A DNA stretch of 64,000 nucleotides from Macrolepiota albuminosa. Lineage: Eukaryota > Basidiomycota > Agaricomycetes > Agaricales > Agaricaceae. The translations under genes were made by a program, and so were the position numbers. Under the pieces are notes generated by a model that was given only the letters and a program-made list of their open reading frames with translations, was not told the origin of the DNA and made no database searches. Shown here piece after piece: positions 20,006 through 31,105 of the stretch (positions within the stretch are counted from its first letter, which is position 1; every line of letters starts with the position of its first letter). The stretch lies in assembly GCA_027475525.1 (NCBI GenBank), contig JAMWFC010000089.1, positions 62,001-126,000 on the forward strand, given 5' to 3'.

Positions 20006-21912
20006 ACAAGTCTTCGGAATAACGATACAGGCTTTATCTGGGATGTTAGATTGTGCTGTGCCTTTTTTTCTGCGCATCTGGTCGAATTAGAGAATAGAGG
20101 TTGTATGAAACGAAACTTCTTGAAAAAATATTAGCCACGTGATGTCCTGATTTCTGACCTCCACCACTGCGGTACGCCCACTGGGGCCGTTGGTATCTTT
20201 GGACTAGACTGGCACTGTGCTCGTAGCACTACGTGCTTTTGTGTCGTCTAGGTGCTCAATTAGTTGTCTCCACCATACGGCACGACCACCGAGGCTCACT
20301 ACGTGTTTTTGTGGGTCGTCTACGTCTAGGGCACCATACGGCACGATCACCGAGGCTCACTACGTGTTTTTGTGGGTCGTCTACGTCTAGGGTCTCCAGG
20401 GATGAACTGGTTAGTTCTTTCGATGACTGTCAGACTAGTATGTCCTCGAGCCAAAAGTCAAACTTTTTCTTTTTCTGATGCCAACCTTGAGCAAATGTAT
20501 TGACTAAAATGATGGAAACTTATCGTACAACATCGATATAAGAAGGGCATCACGCGCAGACACACTTGAACATGGTCCATGGTTACCTGTCAACAGAATA
20601 TCTCATCATACCCACAACCACCCCGAGCACCGAGCAAAGGATTACTTACTAGTATGTCATTGTCAATCTGATCTGTACAACGTCATGAACAATCCGAAGT
20701 GATCGTGAGTGACTTTTGCCGATGGGTCTGGTCGGGAGAGGTCTAATGGAAAACACGAACCAACCAAACCCCCATTTCGTCCCGCGCTTGTTTACTTACT
20801 TGATACTCGGGGACGCCACATTTGTAAAACTCGCACTTGCAGAAGCGTATACGTACGACACAACTTATGTTTGGTAACAGTTCTCATTAATATCGTCTCC
20901 ATTCTGCGATCTGCTCGGCCTCCGATCGCGAGTCCGCGTCGGCGTCATGTTTCGACTTAACGAACCATCTTGTCATTTTCCTTGGCTACGTCGCTACGTT
21001 ATGTTATGTTATGTTCCTTCCATACTACATACATCGCGATACTCTCGCATCGCAACCGTCGGTCGGCAGTAATCGTAATCATGAGCCTTTGAGACGAGTA
21101 ACGAGTAACGAGTAACAAATGGCCTGCTGAGCGCCGACGTGAATGTGAATGAAGGATAGATAGATATAATAGAGACCCGAGATGTGTCTGTCAGGGATAC
21201 GTACGTACGTACGTCCCTACAAGAACCCTGTCTCATCTCGAACATTGAAGGTACCGGACAAGGCTACACAGGACGTCTGTCCAAGTTACAATAAACCTAA
21301 GCAATCTGTAAAATGAAATGTCTATCTACCTTGAACCCATTACAAAACAAGAATGATATCTACAAATCTGATGCCGTGTCAATGCTGACTTCGAGATTAG
21401 GAACTTGTTACGAAAACGCCTAGGAGCACTACTCCGACAGCTAAGGAATGGGACATAACCCATCAAGCAAGGTTGGTCATTTAGCAACGGTGCCGATTGA
21501 TTGTGATACGGCAGAAGGATGGAATCAAGTAACGAGTATCATTGATGTTGTAATAAAGTATGTAAACTGTATGCGAACGACCCAAAGGAAAGGGGGAAAG
21601 CCCGAAAGTACACGGGATTGAAAACACAACAGGAACGGCACCCGGCGAAGAACAGAGACAAAGTATACTAACTACAGGGACCAGGGACCGGGGAAAGGGG
21701 AGGACAGCAGTAATAGGTCGAATGATTATGGGCAGCTCCTGTGGAAGAACGGGAAGAGGGAGAGCAGTTTGCGGGCGAGGGGCAGAGTACACGATAGATA
21801 AGTAAAATAAAAAAAAAAGTCCCCCAAAGTCCGATTCAATTGTAATCTAAATCCAATCCCATCCGTTTATCTTACATATATACCAGAGACGGCAGAGAGA
21901 GAAAGCCACGCA
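20006..21912. other. Intergenic region with simple and tandem repeats
   Basis: No gene recognised. It contains the 61-bp tandem repeat at 20271-20392, a GTTAT run near 21001-21013, three GAGTAAC units near 21099-21117, and an ACGT run (GTACGTACGTACGTACGT) near 21199. The rest shows only short unsupported frames on both strands. Confidence 0.5.
20271..20392. repeat. Tandem repeat, two 61-bp units
   Basis: Units 20271-20331 and 20332-20392 differ by one C/T change in CACGA[C/T]CACCGAGG. Each contains CACTACGTGTTTTTGTGGG. A partial, diverged third unit (CACTACGTGCTTTTGTG) lies just upstream near 20227. Confidence 0.85.
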
Positions 21913-23891
21913 TCACGCCAGGTCCACGGATACCATTTTGAGCGGCTCTTCTAGAACAAATTGGGAGTCGATTGGAGGTGGCAACTGACACTGAACAACA
22001 TGTGGCTTTGGTACCTCCGCGACGGATTCCACAATCTCGTGTTTCGGCGTTTTAGAAGCGCGCTCGACGATGGCATGAAGCTCGCGCTTGTCAACTTTCC
22101 CATTCCGTGTCATAGGGAACCTTTCCAGCGCCATGAAATGATCGAGAGCAGGAACGGCATATGAAGGTTGTGAACGGGCAGTGGCGGCGCGAAGAGCGGG
22201 GAGAGATAGGTTGGCCGGGGTGACAAAGCCCCAAAGGGCGTTGTTGATGAGAAGAGCAACCGCATTGTGCACTGGTGAGTATGTCTTGCGGAAGGAGTGA
22301 GGAAACGCAAAGGAAATGGAGGGTGTGAAAAAAACGTACCCGCATAGCCATTGCAACGCCGTCAAGCTCAACGCGGAACCCCTTCACCTTGACCTGATCA
22401 TCGGCACGTCCCATGTGTTCCAGTTGGCCGTCCTTCCGCCAACGACCGAGATCGCCAGTGTTGAACATCATAGGTCTGGCCCATTCACCGTTTGGCTTCT
22501 TTTCGTACTGGTCTCTAGAGTCTGCATCATGTAACGGAGGACCAACGAATGGGTCGGGACGCCATCGTTCGCGGGTTTTCTCTTCCATATTAAGATAACC
22601 CCCGCTTACACCGACACCACCCACCCACATGCATCCTACACTCCCAATGGGGGCGGGTCTTGTGCTCATGGGGTCTCTGGAAAGGATGTAAACGTTGGTG
22701 TTCGGGATGGGTGACCCAATCGCAAGAGGAGAGCCAGGAGTGTGCGGAGCTGTTACGGTGTTACATATTGATATTTCTGTGGGACCACAACAATTATAAA
22801 AGGAAGTGTGTCGTGCCCATCTGTCCGCTAGTGCTAAAGAAAAAATTAGTTCGCGTCTCCGCGAAAGATAAGAGTTGACGCACCTTGCGGACATGGCTCG
22901 CCGCCGACAATCACGCTCTTCAATAGAGGATAGTCCGCTGGATCGTGGATGCTGAGGATGCTCGGAGTTGCAATCACGACATTGACGGTGCGCATGAGAG
23001 CTCTCCACTCTCGGGAATTGTTCCCGCGAAGACAAAGTGTGGCGCCGTTGAACATGGAACCCAGAATTTCCCAGGCGCCCATGTCAAATGCTATATTGAG
23101 TAGCTGCGCCACGCGAAGGCCAGGTGCCATGCCGACGTTGCCTGGCGGGCCGGAAAGGACTGAAGAAGGATGACATTGTGAGTAGAAGGGGCGGATGTTA
23201 GTCAGCGGCGCATACCATTGGCGATGCCGCGATGCCTGACGTCAACGCCCTTTGGGCGACCTGCAATGTTTCAGCTTATCTAATTTAATCTAAGCTGAGC
23301 AAAAAGCGCACCAGTAGTTCCCGATGTGTAGATACAGTACGCCCCATCTGCGGGCGAACTCAAGTCTTCCACCTTCCCACCTTCGGGCCGTTCAGCCGCC
23401 CCTCTTTCCATCTCTGCTTCTATACTCAGCACGGGAACACGTCCAGTCGGTACTCTTTCCATGTACTCTGCCATAGACAGCACCACACTGGGGTTCGCGT
23501 CCCCGATCACGAACTCGAGCGTTTCGTCCGCGATGGTTTGGGCATCGAGAGGCACATACTGTGCACCGGCTTTGAGTACACCAAGTATGGCCGCAACAAG
23601 AGCGACCGAACGCCTTGCGAGGATACAAACGCGAGTCCCGGGGACGATAGGTACTGGGAGCGCGCGAAGGATATGCGCAAGTTGATCAGAAACACGGTCA
23701 AGCTCGGCGTAAGTAATGGATTCGTTATAAAGTGCACAATAGTGTTCGACGGCTATGGCGTCTGGTTGTATCGCAGCGTGTCGTTGGAAAGCGTGGTGAA
23801 CGACTTGCGTGGAGACAATTCGTGAGGGCCCAAGGCCGTATTGGTAAAAGAGGGTGCGGTCGGTGGAGGAGAGGTTGTCAAGGGGAGGCAT
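21913..23891 (-). CDS. Stand-alone adenylation (AMP-binding) enzyme, NRPS-like
   Basis: ANL-superfamily enzyme that activates a carboxylic or amino acid as an acyl-AMP. From 23891 it reads MPPLDNLSSTDRTLFYQYGL, then the adenylation core motifs in order: ITYAELDRVSDQLAHIL, VLKAGAQYVPLD (A2), YCIYTSGTTG joined over an intron to RPKGVDV (A3), FDMGAWEILGSMFNGATLC (A4), YNCCGPTEISICNTV (A5), VGCMWVGGVGVSGGYLN (A6), MFNTGDLGRWRKDGQLEHMG (A7), DDQVKVKGFRVELD (A8) and FPMTRNGKVDKREL (A10). A tail of about 50 residues ends KMVSVDLA with a stop at 21913. I see no carrier, condensation, reductase or thioesterase domain, so it is a single-module activating enzyme or a truncated relative of a larger NRPS-like protein. 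The substrate cannot be told by eye. Confidence 0.82.
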
Positions 23892-25655
23892 AACGAGGGA
23901 AAAGGAAAGGAGCGTTGGGAAATCGCTCAGGAGTGAACGAGGACAAGTATATCAAGTCTTTGCCGTGAAGCCGTCCCAACAGGCACCTGATATGCCGCCA
24001 GGAGAGCGAGAATTCGCGAGGTTCGCTGTCATCGCGACTGAAACGGTAAATTTGCTCCAAATGCGGCAATGAAAGGATGCCAAGGTCCCCTCGTGTCCAT
24101 TTCTGGTGTTTGATCCTGGACCATGATGCAACTTTACCAAAGGACTTTCAAAGCCCTCACGTTGATGAGCGAAACCGCTCGAAATCGGATAGTGTATCCT
24201 AGTTGGTCAACTTTTATCTCACGGACCACATGTAACGGAAACAGCGCTTGTCCATTTAGCGGACCACAAGCGATTCGTTTTGTTTTGTCTGATTCCTCCA
24301 CCGTGGGAAAAATCTTTCTACGTACGCTTAAGTAACAGAAGGACAATAACAACTATCAGCTGAGAAATGCGTGTCTTTTTGAGCTATCATTATCGATATG
24401 ATGATGTACCAATTATGTACTCATGGGAATCTGGTGGAGCCCAAACCCCAGTGGGTACACAACGCAAGGAACAACTACGGCGAGTGAAAAAATGGAGAAA
24501 AATTATATCAATCTTGGCTTTGACAGCGATCACGACGCCACAATCCCTTCTTCAGTTCTAAACGGAAGACACTTCAAGGCTAGACACGATATATGTGCCT
24601 GGACAGGCTGAACGAAGACTGTATCATAGGCGCCGGAATCTCTCCGGCACGATTGCACGCGGGCCGCGTCGATAAACAATGTCGTTACTCATCAACATTA
24701 CGGTGAGCGCGCATCATACCATACATACATTATGATACATAGCTCATCTGGGTTAGTCCAGAACAACGACAAGGTACTTATTACCAAATTCACCCCTTCG
24801 AATACACATATAACCAAAGGCCAAGATGTCTAGATTGGTGACCGGGACGTTCAACAATGACATGCCGAGCGTGTTTCTCTGTTGACCAGATCCATGCCGG
24901 GGGCATCCCTGATATTAGCAACGTTGACGTTCTCCGTTTGCGCGGTTGGCTCAGTACAATATCATGACAGATGTCTTCGGGCTAGCCCCGGGATGACGAT
25001 CTATTTAAATATTGACAGATAGTTTGGACGGACGTAATATCCATATCCAAAGAAGAGACAAAGTGACGGAACACGTACGCGTTCAAAGGACGGATAATGC
25101 TACCTTGTGAGCCCCTGAGAAGTTATTAGCATAAGCAATAGTTGACAATGGACTGGTGTGACAGGATTTTGGTTTATCCTGTAGTGAGTTATCCCTAGTA
25201 ACAAGTCTTGTTAGTCTCTACAAATGTAGTTTTTGTAACACTGAGACACATTCATGCTACGTTTATATTTTCTTATCAAGGACGGCCGGACATGCAATTG
25301 AACTGCTGCTTGCTACTGAAGGCGGAGGGGAAAAGCTATGCATTATTTCAGAGCAGAATACATAAATCGAGAGCAAGAACATACGTAAAAGGCTAGAGCA
25401 CATTGTTCTTGTAGACTGTGGGTGTCGTTGACAGCCATGTAAGAACACGATACGTAACAACCTACTGTACTACATACAATATCGATGAACGAAATTCCAG
25501 ACAGAATACATATCATCTCAAAAATTATTGATCGGGGGTATAGCCATATTAGGCACGAAAAAGAGTGACAAATGTTTGCGAAGAGCGAGTCGGATAAATA
25601 GTCCAAAGAAAGCGGTCGTAATATATTACAGGTTGCTTCACTTGACGTAAGAAAA
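23892..25655. other. Intergenic region, no recognised gene
   Basis: About 1.8 kb between the adenylation gene start and the transporter 3' end. It has only short frames without recognisable domains. No tRNA-like fold or tandem repeat was found on reading both strands. Confidence 0.45.
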
Positions 25656-26858
25656 TCAGGCAGAAGACTTTTCTTTTTCTTCTACTAGGGGCGACTGAGC
25701 CTCGACGTCTTTTAATGGTTGAGATGGAGGAGGAGTCGCGGTTTCTCGAGCCTTGACGAATGTGTACAATAACGTGCCAGTAAGGATAGTCACGACGGAA
25801 ATAGCACGTTGACTGCACACAAAGGTGGTGCTTATCATTAGCCTCACGCATGCATGAAGCTTGATAATGATTTATACTTACGTCGTGAACACATCCCCAA
25901 ATATCTTGACACCCAGGAACACCTGAAGACCAGACCTGGCAGCCTATGGGACGGATATCCCACAAAGGTTGATAAATATCTCGGACAGGGGTTCAGAAGG
26001 CACGCAAGCTTACACTGGAGAACATATGTGAAACTGGGCTTGTCACTTTGACACTGAGGATGCCAGCGATACTGATGAGGAAGCCAAACACGCCAGTGAC
26101 AAGGTTGCCCCACAAGAATACCGACCAGTTCCATCTGCCACTGTTGATCATTCCATAGAACTCAAAGACCTCACCGTTGAGAAAGGCTAAACCGCCCAGG
26201 AGGACGGCAGAACCGAGATTGGACCAATATGAGAGCATGGTACTACTTCCGCCGACATGAGGCAGCGATGATTTAACAAGGACCGCGTGGAAGGCAATCG
26301 TCAATGAAGAAAGGAAGCCGTAAAAGAGGCCCAATGGAGCTGGGATAGCTTGAGCTGGAAGTCCCTCGGAAAACGAGATACCGAGGAAGAAACCGACGGT
26401 TACGACTGCAGCACAACCTACCACGGCCAGCGATGGACGAGTCATGGTGGAAACGGCAACAACGGTAATGGTCAATGGCAAGTTGAGGCCACGGGCAATC
26501 TGGTAGAAAGCAGCTTCAACATCACGCAGGCAAAGCGCGTTGAAGATGAATCCAGAGGCATCAACGAGAATCAAGGGTGCGAGCTTATAAGCTGTCGTCT
26601 TATCGAATGTGGGAATCTTGACGTGTGTCGTGAAAAGGGACGTTAAATTGAGAAGAAGAACTGTCATAACCGATTGGAAAAACATGAAGAGAGTAGGAAG
26701 GTTCGGCGTCGAATTGAGAACCGCCTTGTTGACGAAGACCATCTACAGTCGGCGTGGTGAATCCAAGAGCCTTCCGCGACAAAGAGACCGATACTTACCA
26801 CAAGGGCGGCCACCATGTAGAACGCAACAACACCGATGACCTGAGCAGATATGGCCAT
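25656..26858 (-). CDS. Nucleotide-sugar transporter of the DMT superfamily, SLC35C1-like
   Basis: Predicted multi-pass Golgi membrane protein. The start at 26858 gives MAISAQVIGVVAFYMVAALV, the first membrane helix; an intron then joins MVFVNKAVLNSTPNLPTLFM. The long exon (26742 to about 25993) carries eight or so further hydrophobic segments, with LTITVVAVSTMTRPSL, GFFLGISFSEGLPA and GLFYGFLSSLTIAFHAVLVK. The end is GFLISIAGILSVKVTSPVSH joined to ARSGLQVFLGVKIFGDVFT and RAISVVTILTGTLLYTFVK, then a polar cytosolic tail finishing EEKEKSSA at 25656. The VTSP-xxHMFSS and GTLLYTxVK phrases resemble GDP-fucose transporters (SLC35C1). Specificity is inferred, not shown. An extra upstream exon before 26858 is possible, since an AG lies just upstream of VVPVMA. 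Confidence 0.78.
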
Positions 26859-27502
26859 GACTGGTACCACAAAAGCTAGAGTAAGACGGTGAGAGGAGTA
26901 GAAGATGAGAAAACTCACCTTGACGCTGTGCAAGACAATCGGACACCGATCAGAGAGAATCAGCCCAGAATTGGTTTGGTTCCAGGGCAAGGGATTATGT
27001 ACGGAAAAATCATCAGCCGGCCGGAGGATTTTGATGGCGAGGAACCATCGCCGTCAGACCGAACGTGTCGCGACCGCGTGACTTCCTCGTGCGATTTTTG
27101 AAGCTTGTTACAATGTGGCATCAAAATCGCTGGTACTAATAGTTCACAGGTAACATCATTTTTCATTTCGAATTCTAACCTGGCGTGATGCTCGCTCCAA
27201 TTTCACTGGAATTTATAATGAGCGTGATTAAAATTAGGATAAGCAGATAAGCACCTAGGTACCTAATCCTATGTCGTGATCAGGGGTGGCGAATTTGTAC
27301 AAGGTTGCTGGCAGCCCTCATGATGTCTGGAGGACATTCTTCAACTCAATGACAATTATCTGCATCAAACATTCGTTCAATGAAAGAGAAAACAGAAAAA
27401 CAGATCTGAAAATGCATCCATTGATGAAACATGATATACACCGTGAGTCTATGAAGAAAAAGCAAAAAAAAGGAAGCGAGTGACACATCTTATCCAACTA
27501 TA
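26859..27502. other. Intergenic region
   Basis: Contains the promoter side of the transporter gene and the 3' flank of the kinase gene. No gene seen. 27234-27275 has CCTAGGTACCTA-like palindromic bases; nothing else stands out. Confidence 0.4.
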
Positions 27503-30330
27503 TCACGGTCGTAGAAGTGTCTTCCGTGCCTCTTCACCCGCTCTGCGCGCACTCGCGAGTGCCGATCGTGTAATTGTATCAGAGGATTCTGTTGGCGTGT
27601 CCTCTGAAAATAGTGAAGACACTCGTTTGATTGCAGCATTCGCTGCTGCAACCGCCCGCAACCCGTGTCCAGTACTTGGGCGCTTCTTCACCTGCTGCAC
27701 TGGCTGTCTTGTCGTAGGACGATCAAGGTTCCGCTTCAAAAATGGGCTAGGAAGATTCTCCTCATCGGCGAGGTCATAGTCGGGCTGTTGCTTGGTCACA
27801 GCTGTCCGGCCTGTTGGGTTGGCGAGGTGTGGGTGGGATAAAGGCTTTGGAACAATCTGAGACGTAGACGCGGATCCACTGGCTGAAGACAGGCTTGAGG
27901 GGTCCGAAGTCGAGGAAGGCAGCGTTGCGGATCGCTGAACTTGAGGTCGCGACCGGATAGAAGGCCTCCGAAGACGAGTCGGGAGAAAATTTGACGCGTT
28001 ACTGCTCTGAACTGTGACCGACGAAACTGCTAATTCAGTGTCTGTGGAGGCACCGCGTTGCCTGCTTTTTGTCTTGTTCCTCTCTTTTTCCTTTCTTGAG
28101 CTGGGACTCGGTGGCAGGTTGACGCCTCCATCTATAACTGGCGTCGATGACGATGCTTGACTCGACTCGTCGTCGTCATCATCGTCTTCGAAGTCGAAAA
28201 TCTTGGTAAAGTTCAAGCCGACCTTGGGTGAATTTTTGAAGAGATTTGCGACTTCTTGAGGGGTGGGCGTCGCAAGTACCTCGCCCGTTGATGTGAGCAC
28301 GACACCCTTCATGGCAGACGGTAGGGATTCCAATCTAGACGGTCGCATGACAGGCGTAGAAATCGACGAGAGGGTTCTGTGGGCTGGTCGTGGAGTTGGG
28401 TTTTCTTGCTTTCGACGTTGCGGTATGATGTCAACATGACGAGCCGGAATATTCTTGATCTCTTCCAAAGGCTTCTTGTCTTTGCGTACTGAAATTACTG
28501 AAATGTTTCAGAAGATAATCGAAGTCAAATTGGGATGTACCAACCTTTCGTAGTTTCTTCCCACTTCGCCATTCTCTCTTCTAAATCGGACTGTTCGGCT
28601 TCTAAGCGGCATTCCTCCGCCTTTAACTCTTCCTCCTTCGCCTGGATCCACTCTATACGCTCTTCCACCGCTTTGACACCATCCTCGAACTCCTTCCGAA
28701 TTTCGGTCTCTCTTGCAGCCCACGCTTTGCACACCTCCGCCTCTCTCTTTCTCACAGCTTCCATGATCTCTTCTTCCCGTCTGGCCATCGCGTCTGCGAC
28801 TTCCTTCTCCCTCTTCATCACCAGGACCCGCAGCTCTTCCTCTCGGTGCGCTACAGCCTCCTTGATCGCCGCCTCCGTATGTTGTTTAGAGTATTGGTTC
28901 CGTTGTTCCTGTAATGCATTCACCATTCGTTGCAAATTTGCGATCTCAGCGTCCTTCTGTCCGACCAAACCAATCATTTGCTGCTCTCGCTCTCGAAGCA
29001 TCGACTCCCGAATATTGAGATCGCGTTCTCGAGCAGCATTGTCGGCACGATGATTTCTCACGGAATTCAGTCTACAAAAGGAAAGTTTAGAAATGGTTTT
29101 ACATTCAATAAAGTGACTGGACACACATCTTCTCAGCTTCGATCACTTTGCAAGTCAATGAGAGCCGTTCATGTTGGAGCAATTGGGCAGCGGATGGACG
29201 CATAGCAGGCTAGATTTGGGCTGAGAGGGAAGGAGAATGAGAATGGAACTGACATACATTGAGATTCAACATAGATTTTATAACGCCAGCGAGAGTTTGA
29301 GAATATCCCCGAGGAAGCGGTGGGATTCGGCCAGCTCTGGCCAGAGTCATGATGGGGTACTATTCAAAACATATATTCCTACCTTATGGAGTTGCTAAGT
29401 TCCTGGTGTGTCTTGGCTTCATGAAATGGAGGTTTAAGAGCACATAACTCGTATATAACGCAACCTAAGGACCAAATATCAGACTTCGTATCGTAGGCTT
29501 TTTCTTGCATTAGTTCTGGCGACATATAATAGGGCGTCTGTATGACAATTAGCATGCATGTATAACGAAGGTAAGAACATTCAACGCACTCCAACGTAGG
29601 TATTCGCGAAGTTTGTTTGAGTTAAAGCCCTTGATAATCCAAAGTCGCCAAGCTTGACCTTGTCTGCAGTGTCAAGGAAGACTTGTACGGAATTTCAGTA
29701 AATCACGGATTGGAATATGAGTATTTGAACGTACCATTATCAGGTTTCAAGTCCCGATGCAAAATCTGAGCTCGAATAGATGATCCCGCGTTGTCGTATA
29801 CGTTGTTTCCACCGCTGCTAGTTCTTGCATGACCATTAGGATGGTGGCAATGATTAAGCGCCAGGAGAATTTGAAGAAAATAGCTCCAAATCTTGTCTTC
29901 GGATATCGGCCGGTTTGTCCTTACAGCCTGCTTGATTACAGTCGACAAGTCACCTCCGCCACAATATTCCATGAGAATATATAGAATTCCAGCGTCTCTA
30001 TCGACGTAGCGATCGTGGTATCGAACAATATGGTCATGCCCTAGGTCCTTGAGGATATTGCTGTCAAGATCATTTAGCTTCGCACGATAGTCTTACAGGA
30101 AAATGTACACTTCAGCAACAATTTGCTTCCTATCCCGTTCATTCATTCGCTCGAAATTCAACTCTTTACGTGCGAAAATCTGAACAAAGTGAACAAGAGA
30201 AAAGGCAACACAGTGGTAAGAAGTAACGCACCAGATTATCAGACTTCCGCCTGACTTTCCTAATAATACCAAACGAGCCATTCCCGATAACGTCTAGTGT
30301 CTCATACTGGTCCAGAAAGGCAGACGCCAT
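27503..30330 (-). CDS. NIMA-family protein kinase with C-terminal coiled coil
   Basis: Serine/threonine kinase of the NIMA/Nek2 type, expected to act in mitotic entry. The start at 30330 gives [20 protein letters not shown], and the kinase domain follows: [20 protein letters not shown] (catalytic Lys), [30 protein letters not shown] after an insert rich in Gly/Asn/Ser, [40 protein letters not shown] and [18 protein letters not shown]. After [22 protein letters not shown] residues near 29250-29330 a long Glu/Arg/Lys-rich coiled coil runs through exon 28525-29124 ([20 protein letters not shown]...). The last exon (28468-27503) is Ser/Pro-rich with an acidic [13 protein letters not shown] patch and ends ARKTLLRP. 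Kinase followed by coiled coil matches fungal NIMA architecture. No catalytic residue is missing. Sequence is continuous through about eight introns. Confidence 0.87.
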
Positions 30331-31105
30331 GGTACGAGAGGTATTCTTGACAAAAGAAAGTGGCTAAGTTATCTGCCTTCCGAAGACGAACTATTAGCAC
30401 GTGACCGTGTTCCAACGCGTCGCGTGTTCCGATTCGGGCAACTCGCTACATACGTCCATCCTACTCCACAAACACGCACCCTTGGAGTGGCGCGGACGTA
30501 ACAACGTGAAAGCCTCTACTAAGAGGCCTAGCCCACTTAGGGCCACTGGCCATTTCGATCTACACGGGACTATAACTAGAGCACTCTCCTCGTACTTAGA
30601 TCTTATACTTACGTGTATTGTCTAAGTGACATTCCTGGCACTACTGTATCTGCCTGTTTAGGTCTCCAATATGTACAGTGATGAGTTATGACCCTCTTCA
30701 GTCTGACTTTCGGCCCAAAAACTGAATCACGATAAGATTCCCAATCCGCATTTCAGTCATGTTTGAGGTCATTACTCAAGAGATGCAGAAAGTCATGCAC
30801 GAATAGAACGCGGGACACTGTTCTGAATGACCCTAGGGATGAAACAGGGTCGAATCAATCGATTAAGATCAGGATCCTAACTCAAATTAGTATCAGAGCT
30901 TCGAGCAGGCAGATGTAGTTATTTGAGCGTGATATAAAGTGATTCTTTACTCGGTATGCGATCGATTATCGAATGAACTCATTTTCATCGTTACTATTGG
31001 CAAACCTCCAGAATACAGATACCTAAGCTGTTACATTTGACTCCATCTGCAGGTGTACACTATACGACACGTGTTGTTTGGCATGTAGGTCCCCGACAGG
31101 TAACA
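30331..31105. other. Intergenic region
   Basis: No gene recognised between the kinase start and the amidohydrolase stop. GGTAACATCAGTTACC (31099-31114) is a near-perfect palindrome that overlaps the stop codon of the amidohydrolase and could help form its 3' end. Confidence 0.4.

Noticed and set aside
12412..23891. Possible secondary-metabolite gene cluster (acyltransferase plus adenylation enzyme)
   Set aside because: The two genes are 7.7 kb apart on opposite strands with the kinase-like array and the nuclease-like gene between them, and there is no oxidase, transporter or regulator that would link them.
28535..29053. 172-codon plus-strand frame rich in Ser
   Set aside because: Antisense to the coiled-coil exon of the NIMA-type kinase; no independent domain.
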